DNA of 64,000 nucleotides from Flammeovirga pectinis (lineage in GTDB: Bacteria; Bacteroidota; Bacteroidia; Cytophagales; Flammeovirgaceae): the NCBI RefSeq assembly GCF_003970675.1, contig NZ_CP034563.1:618501-682500 (forward strand). Direction: 5' to 3'. Position numbers and translations under genes: made by a program. Positions within the stretch are counted from its first letter, which is position 1. Each line of letters starts with the position of its first letter. Of this stretch, positions 18,601-26,900 are shown piece after piece. The notes under the pieces were generated by a model. That model worked only from the letters and a program-made list of their open reading frames with translations. It did no database searches and was not told the DNA's origin.

Positions 18601-18783
18601 CCATTGGTATTAGCAACTGGAGTTGGTGCAGCAGGTAACAGATCTATTGGTACGGGTGCAGTAGCTGGTTTGTTTGTAGGTACAATGTTAGGCTTGTTGT
18701 TTATACCTGTATTGTTTGTTTTCTTTCAAGGAATCCAAGAAAAGATTACTCCTTTAAAAAAGATTGAAGATCAAAATAAATAG
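15652..18783 (+). CDS. RND efflux pump, hydrophobe/amphiphile (HAE1, AcrB-like) family
   Basis: 1043 residues, the usual AcrB length. It begins MLQKFIDRPILSTVISVVITL with the first membrane helix, followed by the porter domain (YPNIAPPTVSVDASYPGASAET). The helix-4 signature ALVLAIGIVVDDAIVVVEAV carries the proton-relay Asp pair. A second half repeats the layout, with helices around FLAAQYESYIVPFSVLLSIP and LLAKNAILIVEFA. As a proton-driven trimer it would expel hydrophobic or amphiphilic compounds; the substrate is not predictable. It is flanked by its adaptor and, 3 bases downstream, by its outer-membrane factor. Confidence 0.96.
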   Translation: MLQKFIDRPILSTVISVVITLLGILGYVELPVSQYPNIAPPTVSVDASYPGASAETILESVIVPIEDQINGVEGMTYMTSSASNDGGASITVFFEQGVDPNVAAVNVQNRVARANSKLPAEVIRNGVITEKKENSALMYAAVYSENKDYDETFVFNYFNIHVKPELQRIKGVASVSAFGAKDYAMRVWLDPAKMASYSLTTNDIRNAINEQSLEAAAGALGQNSGSPFEFVIKYKGRFKNKNEYEDIIIRSMGNGRYLRLKDVATVELDAFSYNSKSITLGHPSISFGIYQTPGSNAQKVIENIHEELKRLEKTFPDDVKYVINFDTNRFLSASMEKVTHTLIEAFILVFLVVLLFLQDFKSTLIPAIAVPVAIIGTFFFLNLFGYSLNLLTLFALVLAIGIVVDDAIVVVEAVHAKLDMGETDVHKATSKAMDEIGGAIISITLVMAAVFIPITFIKGPSGVFYEQFGVTLIIAILISAVNALTLSPALCVMFLKGHHGDKKKKFIDKFYDAFNLAFDIAVRKYGRVLNVMLKHKWITVLALAGSIAGIVYFDANTPSGFVPSEDRGVIFVNMELPIGSSLDRTYAMTEEMLDSMKNIEGIHSASMRSGSNFFSGAGSSYALGFVLLKGYEERTTPETSLKGIMAQLKAKTANIKTARSIFFVPPSIPGFGSSDGFEFQILDKSSGTLKGLDEVSKEFTNKISNSSVIGFASNSFNVNFPQLEMEIDVAKAKESKVVIKDIFSTLQGFIGGYYVADFTRFGKQLRVNMQVKPEDRKDASSLDKMFVKNSEGKMVQISEFVHLKRTYGPQSIKRFNLYNSVSVTGGVMPGHSSGEAIAEINRLAEESLPQNYQIAYSGLTREEINSSGQSVYIFMLSILFTYLFLAAQYESYIVPFSVLLSIPFGIFGAYAFTNWAGLENNIYFQVAMIMLVGLLAKNAILIVEFAIQRRQEGLSLVNAALEGSKERIRPILMTSFAFILGLMPLVLATGVGAAGNRSIGTGAVAGLFVGTMLGLLFIPVLFVFFQGIQEKITPLKKIEDQNK

Positions 18784-18786
18784 AAT

Positions 18787-20181
18787 ATGAAATCAATTAA
18801 ATACCTAGTGTATAGTATTCTTATTGGTTTACTATTTACATCTTGTTTACTTAGAAAAGAGTACAATAGAACTGTTGAGGTAGACAACGATCACCTTTAT
18901 AGAATAGATACAGAAGTAGATTCTACACAGAATTTTGGCACTATTATTTGGGCCGATTTCTTTAAAGATTCAGTGCTTAAGCAATATATTGAAAAGGGTT
19001 TAGAACAAAACTTTGATGTACGTATTGCTTTAGAAAATGTCGAAATTGCAAAATCTCGATTCAAGCAAGGTAAACAAGTAAATCTACCTACAGTTTCTGG
19101 AAATGTATCTGGAGCATATACTAAAAACACCCAAAATGGTCAGTTTGGTAATGCTTTTGGTGATATTACTAGATACGATGTTGGCTTGGATATTTCTTGG
19201 GAAGCTGATATTTGGGGTAAATTAAAAGCAACTTCAGAAGTTGCCCGTATGAATTTATTGCAACAGTCTGAGGTTAAAAAAGCAATTACTTCTGATTTAG
19301 TAAGCCAAATTGCATTCAGTTATTATAGACTTATAGGATACGATAAGCAAAGAGATATTCTTGATAAAACGATTATAGCTAGACAAGAAAGTTTAGAAGT
19401 AACAGAAGCTCTTTTTTCTGCAGGCGAGGTAACTTTGGTAGCCGTTAAACAATCAGAAGCTTTATTGTACAACTCTAAAGTACTTTTAGTTGAGGTAGAA
19501 AAGAATATTGAAATTACTGAAAATGCACTCTCGTTTTTAATGGGAGAATCTGGACAATTACTAGAGAGAGATACCACATTTACAGACCGTTTTGATTTTA
19601 AATTAGATGTTGGTATTCCTATTCAATTGTTAGAAAATAGACCTGATATTAAATCTGCAGAATACTTACTTATCAATTCATTTGAACAAGTAAATATTGC
19701 AAAGGCTAACTTCTACCCTTCTTTAAAAATTTCTGTTGGTGGAGGTTTACAAAGTACTGACTTAGAAAATTGGTTTTCTCCCTCATCATTTTTATTTAAT
19801 GTGTTAGGGCAAGCAACACAACCTATTTGGAATCAGCGTAAGATTAAAACGGAATATGAAGTTAGTCAGTCGCAGGAGAAAAAAGCACTTTTTAACTTCC
19901 AAAGACAAATATTGATGGCAGGGCAAGAGGTATCAAACTCTGTCATGATCATAAATAGGCAAGGTGATATTATAAATAATCAGCAATTAGAATGCGATGC
20001 ATATAGAGATGCCGTAGAATATTCTCAAGACTTATTATTATTTGGTTCAGCCAACTATCTTGAAGTAATCACAGCAAGACAAAATCTATTACAAGCAGAA
20101 TTAGTGTTGGTAAACAGACAACTTGATTTAATCACTGAGTATATTAAGTTATACAATGCACTTGGTGGCGGATGGAGTTAA
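18787..20181 (+). CDS. RND efflux outer-membrane factor (NodT/TolC family lipoprotein)
   Basis: 464 residues. The lipoprotein signal MKSIKYLVYSILIGLLFTSC is followed by two OEP repeats: LKQYIEKGLEQNFDVRIALENVEIAKSR with YDVGLDISWEADIWGK in the first, and ENRPDIKSAEYLLINSFEQVNIAKANFYPS in the second. Both are NodT hallmarks. The protein would form a trimeric outer-membrane channel docking onto the adaptor. It starts 3 bases after the pump gene stop, and a terminator lies 23 bases after its own stop, closing the three-gene operon. Confidence 0.95.
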   Translation: MKSIKYLVYSILIGLLFTSCLLRKEYNRTVEVDNDHLYRIDTEVDSTQNFGTIIWADFFKDSVLKQYIEKGLEQNFDVRIALENVEIAKSRFKQGKQVNLPTVSGNVSGAYTKNTQNGQFGNAFGDITRYDVGLDISWEADIWGKLKATSEVARMNLLQQSEVKKAITSDLVSQIAFSYYRLIGYDKQRDILDKTIIARQESLEVTEALFSAGEVTLVAVKQSEALLYNSKVLLVEVEKNIEITENALSFLMGESGQLLERDTTFTDRFDFKLDVGIPIQLLENRPDIKSAEYLLINSFEQVNIAKANFYPSLKISVGGGLQSTDLENWFSPSSFLFNVLGQATQPIWNQRKIKTEYEVSQSQEKKALFNFQRQILMAGQEVSNSVMIINRQGDIINNQQLECDAYRDAVEYSQDLLLFGSANYLEVITARQNLLQAELVLVNRQLDLITEYIKLYNALGGGWS

Positions 20182-20203
20182 GGCATAATTCACTCTAGAC
20201 AAG

Positions 20204-20240
20204 AAAGACATTTCAATTTATATTGGGATGTCTTTTTTTT
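20204..20240 (+). terminator. Rho-independent terminator of the RND operon
   Basis: AAAGACAT pairs with ATGTCTTT across a 16-base loop, followed by a run of eight T residues, shortly after the outer-membrane factor stop. Confidence 0.85.
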
Positions 20241-20241
20241 A

Positions 20242-20566
20242 GATCAATTTTTACTATTTGATCATAGTTTACTTTAAATATTAATGCGTAGTGTTATTGG
20301 GTGTTGTATTATTTGGTTTTTTTTTATTGATGAATGAGCAAAGTATACTAATAAATATAATTATTCGAACATCGAATTTAAATAATTGATTAATAGTAAG
20401 TCTTAGAGGTTGTAGGAGGTCAAGATCTGATTGTTATAGGTATAAAGATGGTTATTTCTCTAAAAAAACGCTCTATATATTGTAGCATCAACACTTAAAA
20501 AAGGATTTAGAGATCATGACTTTTATGATTTCAGTAAATTCTAAAGATCAATAACTATGAAATATT
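20242..20566. other. Intergenic region upstream of the first beta-helix gene
   Basis: This AT-rich region has no open frame worth calling. Its one notable element is the 22-base sequence at 20475-20496 that recurs upstream of the paralogous gene at 29323. An ATG at 20557 lies out of frame, ten bases before the chosen beta-helix start at 20567. Confidence 0.5.
20475..20496 (+). promoter_or_regulatory. Conserved upstream element shared with the paralogous beta-helix gene
   Basis: ATATATTGT-N5-CAACACTT ends 70 bases before the ATG of the beta-helix gene at 20567. The same two blocks with the same 5-base spacing recur at 29233-29254, ending 68 bases before the paralogue's ATG, while most of the surrounding non-coding DNA differs. 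It may be a promoter or regulator site; it does not fit TAnnTTTG. Confidence 0.5.
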
Positions 20567-23500
20567 ATGAAAAGAAAATTATTACTTTTACTAACATTTT
20601 TTGCTCTTGGTATAACTACTATTTCTGCACAATCTACCTACTATGTAGACAATGTAAATGGTGCAGATAGTAATAGTGGATTATCAGAAAATTCGGCTTG
20701 GAAAACACTAGATAAAGTGAAAAGTACTAGTTGGAGATATAAACCCGGTGATAATATATTATTCCATTCTGGACAGGTTTGGGAAGGTAAATTCTTCTTC
20801 AATCAGCTTTTTGGTACAAATGACGCCCCAATTGTTTTCAGTTCTTATGGAGACGGAGCAAAACCCCATATTAAAGGAAATGGAGAAGATAATGCTACAG
20901 TACAATTGATGAATTGTGGGTATGTTACTTTTAATGGCTTTGAAGTTACTAATAAGGGAGAACAACAAAAAGGAGGAAGATATGGAATAGAAATTAGAGC
21001 AAATAATTACGGTGAAATTTATGGAACACAAGTAATTAATTGTGATATACATGATGTAAATGGTGAACAAGAAAAAGGTAAAGGTCAAGGCGGAGGAATC
21101 CTTGTTAAAAATACAGGGAGTACAGTGAGAAGCCGTTTGGTAGATGTTCTAATTGAAGGAAACCATATTTATGATATTGTTAGAAATGGAATTTATGGAA
21201 ACTACAATTTTGGTTTAGAAAATCCTTTTAGAAACAAGAATATTGTTATTCGAAAAAACGTAATTGAAAGAATACCAGGTGATGCAATTGTTGCTTTTGG
21301 TATGGAAAACGCTTTAGTAGAATACAATATATGTAGAGATTTTACTCCTTTGTTAGATGCAAATGATAATGCAGCAGCTGGTATTTGGGCTTTCAATTCA
21401 TCAAATACTATTATTCAATACAATCAAGTAAGTGGGCATAAAGCTAAACATGACGGCCAAGGTTATGATGCTGATTTTAATTGTGAAAATACAGTTATTC
21501 AGTACAATTATAGTTTTGACAATGTAGGTGGATTTTTACTAATCTGCTCAGATGGGTCTAAATCTACTGCTTTTAATACAAATCCAATCGTTAGATATAA
21601 CTTAAGCATTGGAGATGGTTTTAGAACGGACGGTAAAAAATACGCAAACAAAGCACCTTCCATTCATATTGCAGGACCTGTAGAAGGGGCACAAATTTAT
21701 AATAATACAATTTATACACCAGAAAAACCATCTTCTGTAGCAAAGGAATTTGTGAAATCGAATAGCTGGTTTGGCGTTAGTAATAACACATCATTTTACA
21801 ATAATACATTTTATGGTGTAGATGCAATGCTTTTTGATATGACATCGAGTAGAAATAATATATTCTCTAACAACGCCTACCATGGCACTACAAATATTTT
21901 AGATGACAACCCAATTGTGGGTACTCTTTTAGGTAATCACTATGATTCTCTAACTAATAAAAATACAAACGGTTTTAATGTTGATAACAATGGTGGAAAA
22001 GATTTCTTTGGGAATACAGCTTCTAATAACAGCGTCGGTTTTTTTAGTGGGAATGATCAAAGCATATTATCATTATCTAAAAGATTAGTAGCCAATACGT
22101 TGGAGGTTGCTATTGATGGAGCAATATCAAATGCTAACGTTAGAGTAGTAAACCTTGTTGATTCATTAATGGAGGAGCATAGTGCAGTTAGTGGAGTATT
22201 GTCAATAGATGTTTCAACTTATCCTCAAGGAGTATATATGGTAATTTTGGAAGATGGTTCATCGGTAACAACTCAGAAGTTTATAAAAGTGAAAGATGTT
22301 GAATTTGATGAACTTGAACCAACACCTAATCCAATACCAAAACCTCCTGTAGAAACTTTAGAAGATGAAATTACTCTGAACGTTGGAGAGGTTAAACCGT
22401 TAGTGATTAAAAATACATTAACTTGGAAAAGTGATAATGAAGCTGTTGTTTCTATAGATGGTAATGGAATAATTACAACTTTAGATGGAGGTGTTGCACT
22501 AATTTCTGCTTTTGATGATAAAGGAGAATTATTACATGAAATAACTGTTGTTTCAATATCAAATGGTGCGGTTAGTGTACCTCAAATCACTAATGTAATT
22601 TCGGCAGAAACTTCTGCAAAAATTTTATTTACTGAAGGTGAAAACTCTACTTACCATAGAGTTGGATATAAAGCAGAAGGGAAACCTTGGCAAATAGTAG
22701 ATAGTGTGTATAATACAGCTTTAGATAGTTATCAATTATCTGATTTAGAAGCCAACACAACGTATCATTTTAGAATACGTGCTATGAATAGTACCAATAT
22801 TTCAGCATGGTCGGCCACTACTTCTTTTGTAACTCAATTAAATGAGATTGATATTACACTTAGTGAACGTGAAGTAAATCTAAATACGGGGGATAAACAT
22901 CAACTCATTGCTACTATTCTTCCACATGAAGCTGCAAACCAAGAGTTATTGTGGAATAGTGATAATCCTTCTGCTGTTAAGGTTGATAATCAGGGAGTTA
23001 TTGAAGCTTTAGCAGGTGGTATTGCTACAATTACAGTAACTACTTTAGATGGAAATGTAACCACATCGGCAACAATTATTTCTACTAGTTCTGGAGCTAT
23101 TGGTATTCCTGTAGTTTTAGATATTTCTTCATCAGAAACATCTGCAGAAGTTGCTTTTACAGAAGGAAGCAATGCAACTTATCATAGATTAGAATACCGT
23201 ATAAAAGGGAGTTTATGGGTAGAAATTGATAGCGTTTTTAATACCTCAGTTGATACTTACCGATTAACAGAATTATTAAAAGGTACAACTTATCAATTTA
23301 GAATGCGTGCAGTAAATGGTACAGGTTTATCTTCTTGGTCTAAAATTCAAACATTTATTACATCAGGAAGTAATGCAAGGCTGAATGGTAATACATCAAT
23401 TTCTAATTTAGAACAGGAAATTAGTATCTATCCTAACCCAATATCTAGTGGTTTTGCAAATATTGTATTACAAAAAGAAACTAATAATTTAGTAATTGAA

Positions 23501-23653
23501 ATTTATACTAGTATTGGCCAGTTATATAAAGTGGAGAAAAGTACAAATATTTCTCGTTATAAGGTTGATATTTCAGGGTATTCATCAGGTATTTATTTTC
23601 TTAAAATAGTAACTGATAATAAGATTTATACAAAGAGAATTACAATCAGATAA
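20567..23653 (+). CDS. Secreted right-handed beta-helix protein with BIG2/FN3 repeats and T9SS sorting domain
   Basis: 1028 residues. Signal peptide 1-21 (ends TTISAQ). Residues 24-490 form a right-handed parallel beta-helix (TYYVDNVNGADSNSGLS, AWKTLDKV, then many NxIxxN coils), the fold of many polysaccharide lyases and some hydrolases; I cannot name the CAZy family. Residues 504-577 resemble an internal type A sorting-like domain (VVNLVDSLMEE, YPQGVYMVILEDG, KFIKVKD). Then come BIG2-like (about 600-665), FN3-like (about 670-755), BIG2-like (about 760-840) and FN3-like (about 845-935) modules. The last 80 residues are a T9SS type A C-terminal domain (ISIYPNPIS, YSSGIYFLKIVTD). It is paralogous to 29323-32106, with the sulfatase giant between them. 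Confidence 0.88.
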   Translation: MKRKLLLLLTFFALGITTISAQSTYYVDNVNGADSNSGLSENSAWKTLDKVKSTSWRYKPGDNILFHSGQVWEGKFFFNQLFGTNDAPIVFSSYGDGAKPHIKGNGEDNATVQLMNCGYVTFNGFEVTNKGEQQKGGRYGIEIRANNYGEIYGTQVINCDIHDVNGEQEKGKGQGGGILVKNTGSTVRSRLVDVLIEGNHIYDIVRNGIYGNYNFGLENPFRNKNIVIRKNVIERIPGDAIVAFGMENALVEYNICRDFTPLLDANDNAAAGIWAFNSSNTIIQYNQVSGHKAKHDGQGYDADFNCENTVIQYNYSFDNVGGFLLICSDGSKSTAFNTNPIVRYNLSIGDGFRTDGKKYANKAPSIHIAGPVEGAQIYNNTIYTPEKPSSVAKEFVKSNSWFGVSNNTSFYNNTFYGVDAMLFDMTSSRNNIFSNNAYHGTTNILDDNPIVGTLLGNHYDSLTNKNTNGFNVDNNGGKDFFGNTASNNSVGFFSGNDQSILSLSKRLVANTLEVAIDGAISNANVRVVNLVDSLMEEHSAVSGVLSIDVSTYPQGVYMVILEDGSSVTTQKFIKVKDVEFDELEPTPNPIPKPPVETLEDEITLNVGEVKPLVIKNTLTWKSDNEAVVSIDGNGIITTLDGGVALISAFDDKGELLHEITVVSISNGAVSVPQITNVISAETSAKILFTEGENSTYHRVGYKAEGKPWQIVDSVYNTALDSYQLSDLEANTTYHFRIRAMNSTNISAWSATTSFVTQLNEIDITLSEREVNLNTGDKHQLIATILPHEAANQELLWNSDNPSAVKVDNQGVIEALAGGIATITVTTLDGNVTTSATIISTSSGAIGIPVVLDISSSETSAEVAFTEGSNATYHRLEYRIKGSLWVEIDSVFNTSVDTYRLTELLKGTTYQFRMRAVNGTGLSSWSKIQTFITSGSNARLNGNTSISNLEQEISIYPNPISSGFANIVLQKETNNLVIEIYTSIGQLYKVEKSTNISRYKVDISGYSSGIYFLKIVTDNKIYTKRITIR

Positions 23654-23681
23654 TTGCTTTAAAAAGCAATCATATACTTTA

Positions 23682-23716
23682 CCTTTCTATTGGTTATTAA
23701 TCAATAGAAAGGCTTT
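23682..23716 (+). terminator. Rho-independent terminator after the first beta-helix gene
   Basis: CCTTTCTATTG pairs perfectly with CAATAGAAAGG around a 9-base loop, followed by CTTTTG. A smaller hairpin (TTGCTTT/AAAGCAA) lies at 23654-23671, right after the stop. Confidence 0.75.
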
Positions 23717-23924
23717 TGTGTTTAATCATATTTTGTATATTTAAGTAATTGATTATCAATGTTTAAAATTCAATTTAATTGAGACTGAATCAATAGTATT
23801 TTGACCTAAAATAACCACATTTATACTAACTTAAACGTATTGTTATTCATTCTGAAATCATAGGATTATATTCACAATATCATTAGTGTTTAAGGAACAC
23901 TTATCAACTAAATTTTTTTTTGAA

Positions 23925-26900
23925 ATGAAAAAATTATTACTATTTACTATCAACTTAATCTTACTATCAACTAGTCTAACATTTGCAACGACTTGGTACG
24001 TGAGTACAACTGGAGATAACTCTAATAATGGAGAGTTATCTACACCCTTTCTTACAATTGATTATGCTTTAAGCATTGCCGCAGATGATGATACAATTCA
24101 TATCTTAGGTACAATAACAGAAAGCCAAATAATGATCACTAAATCAATTACGATAGAAGGAGACTCGCCATCTACTTCAATTGTTCAAAGTGATAATATT
24201 TCTGCAATTGAATTACTAGCAGGAGTCAATCCTCCTACCTTAGTAAGTAATTCACGTATTTTTACAATAAATACTGTTGGCATTAATGTGAGGTTTAAAA
24301 ACTTAACTATTCAAAACAGTGTCGATCTTGGTCAGGGAGGAGCTATTATAAACAATAAGTCAGCCTCAGTTCTTGAAATTGAAAGCTGTAATTTTATTAA
24401 TAATTACTCTGCAAATTCAGGAGGTGCTATTGCTACCAATCAAGAGTTATCTATTAAAAACTCTTCGTTTATAGGTAACGAAAGTGCGTCTCATTCTGGA
24501 GCCGTTAATAATAATTCAGGTGGGTATCCTTTAACTATAGAGAATTCTTTATTTTCAGGTAATAAAGCCAGTGGTACGGGTAGTGGTGGTGCCGTTAGAA
24601 CTAATTCGCAAAATGTTTCTTTAGTAAATAATACTTTTGTAAATAATAGTACATCGGCTGTAAATAAAGTAGAAGGGGTTAACTTCTTCGGATCTACAGG
24701 TACAATTAATTTATATAATAATATTTTTTATAATAATAAAGGCGAAAGTGATGATAGAGTAGATGGCGAAGATTTAAGTATTTCTACCACTGGAACTATC
24801 ACAGTTAATGCTAGTGCTAATATAATTTCTTACATTCATGCATCCACAACAAGAGGTTTGTTTACAGGGAATAATAACCTTTTGCAAAGTGCTAATGTTA
24901 CTGCTGATTTAATAAAATTTGGACCATTACAACAAGCACAAAATGGGTTATATGTATTGCCTATTTACCCTACATCAATCGGAGATAATACAGGTGATGA
25001 AACAAATGGAACTTTAGAAGATGCGTTGGGTTTTGTAAAAACAAATTATGATAGAGGACATCTTTCGATTGGTTCAACACCAATAGCACCAATATTTATC
25101 ACTGATCAATATCAAAATTATCCTGAAAATCAAGAAGCTTTAACGTTAAAAACATTGTCGGAAAGTAATGCCGTAAGTTTTGAGATTATTGGAGGAGAAG
25201 ATCAAAGTGCTTTTACAATAGATAATAATGGTGATTTATCTTTTAATACTCAACCTCAATTGGGAATTCCTAATGATACTGATAACGATAATGTTTATAA
25301 AGTAGAGGTGAAAATTACGGAAGGAAATTTATCTTCAACTCAACTTTTTGAACTCAGTATTGTAGGGGCAAAACTAAATGTTGTCATGATCGTTTTAGAT
25401 GATTTAAACGATTATGCGGGCTTTATGGGAGGTCATTTGCAAACAAAAACGCCAAATATAGATCGTTTAGCAAGTCAAGGTGTATCTTTTATGAACGCAC
25501 ATTCTAATGCACCATTATGTGATCCATCAAGAGCTAGTTTCTTGAACGGTATCTTGCCAATTACATCACAACATTTTGGTACTGGTAATAGTAATTGGAA
25601 AAACAATGTAGTTCTAAAAGAATCAAAATTGATTTCCGAATATTTTATGGACAATGGTTATACAACCTATAAAACTGGTAAAATAACACACTCAACAAGT
25701 GGTGAAAACAGTTGGTGGGATTATGTTCATGAAAACTCTCATGATTATGGTCCATTAGCTTACAATGGAGTTGGAGGTGCAGTGCATCAAAACTCAGTAC
25801 ATCAAATGCACGATGCTGGCGGTTCTTTAGATGGAGTTTATGGGAGATTATCTGATATACCACGAGTGAGAACACATTCGTCTTTGCAAAATGCATCAAG
25901 GTATACTGAAGGGTGGTTTAGTACTACATCTAAAACGGCATTTAGATATGTAACAGAAGAAGACAGAGATTTAATGCCAGATGAAAAAAATGTGGCATGG
26001 ACTGCTGCTAATATTAAAGCATTAAATGACATGGATAGTGACGACCCGTTTTTTATGGCCGTTGGAATTATTAGACCTCACTCTCCATTTGTTGTTCCTG
26101 ATAAATATTTTGATATGTTCCCTTTAGAGGAGATTCAATTACCAGAAATATTTTTAGATGATCGAGATGATTTTACATACGATCGTTCTAGTAGAGGACA
26201 TGAAATTGTAGATGTTTTAGAGCACAGCCATATTGATAAAAATGAGGGGCTAAAAAGGTACTTACAAGGGTATATGGCTAGTGTTGCTTTTGCAGATGAA
26301 ATGGTTGGTAGAGTAATGACTGCCGTAGAAAACAGCAAATTTGCAAACAATACAATTATTATGTTGTATAGTGACCATGGTTATAATATGGGTGAAAAAG
26401 ATTATGCACATAAAAACAACCTTTGGGAGCATGGAACTCGTGTGCCTTTAATTATTAAATCTCCACTTTTTAAGGCAACAAGCGGACAAAAAGTAGATCA
26501 CCCTGTCTCGTTAGTAGATATTTACCCTACGCTACAAGATATGTGTTACCTAAATGGGGATACTAAGCATTCAGCATTAGGAGCAGATTTAGACGGACAT
26601 AGTCTAAAACCATTTTTGATGGATGTAAATTCACAAAATTTTGAAGGTGATGAAGTGGCTTTCTCTTGTATTGGGAATTGGTTTTTCAAAACAAAAGGTC
26701 ACCAAAATTACGGAATCAAAAGTAAACGTTTTAGATATAATAATTATGCAGATGGACAAGATGAACTGTTTGATCATCTATACGATCAAAATGAGTTTAT
26801 TAATGTAATTGATCATCCTGCATACGCTGAAGTAAAAGCAGCTTTTGATCAAAAATTAAAAAATAAACTTCATTCAGAAATACTATTAGAGGATGAGCTA

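Noticed and set aside
23886..23924. GTG start for the sulfatase giant
   Set aside because: The ATG at 23925 places a standard signal peptide at the N-terminus.
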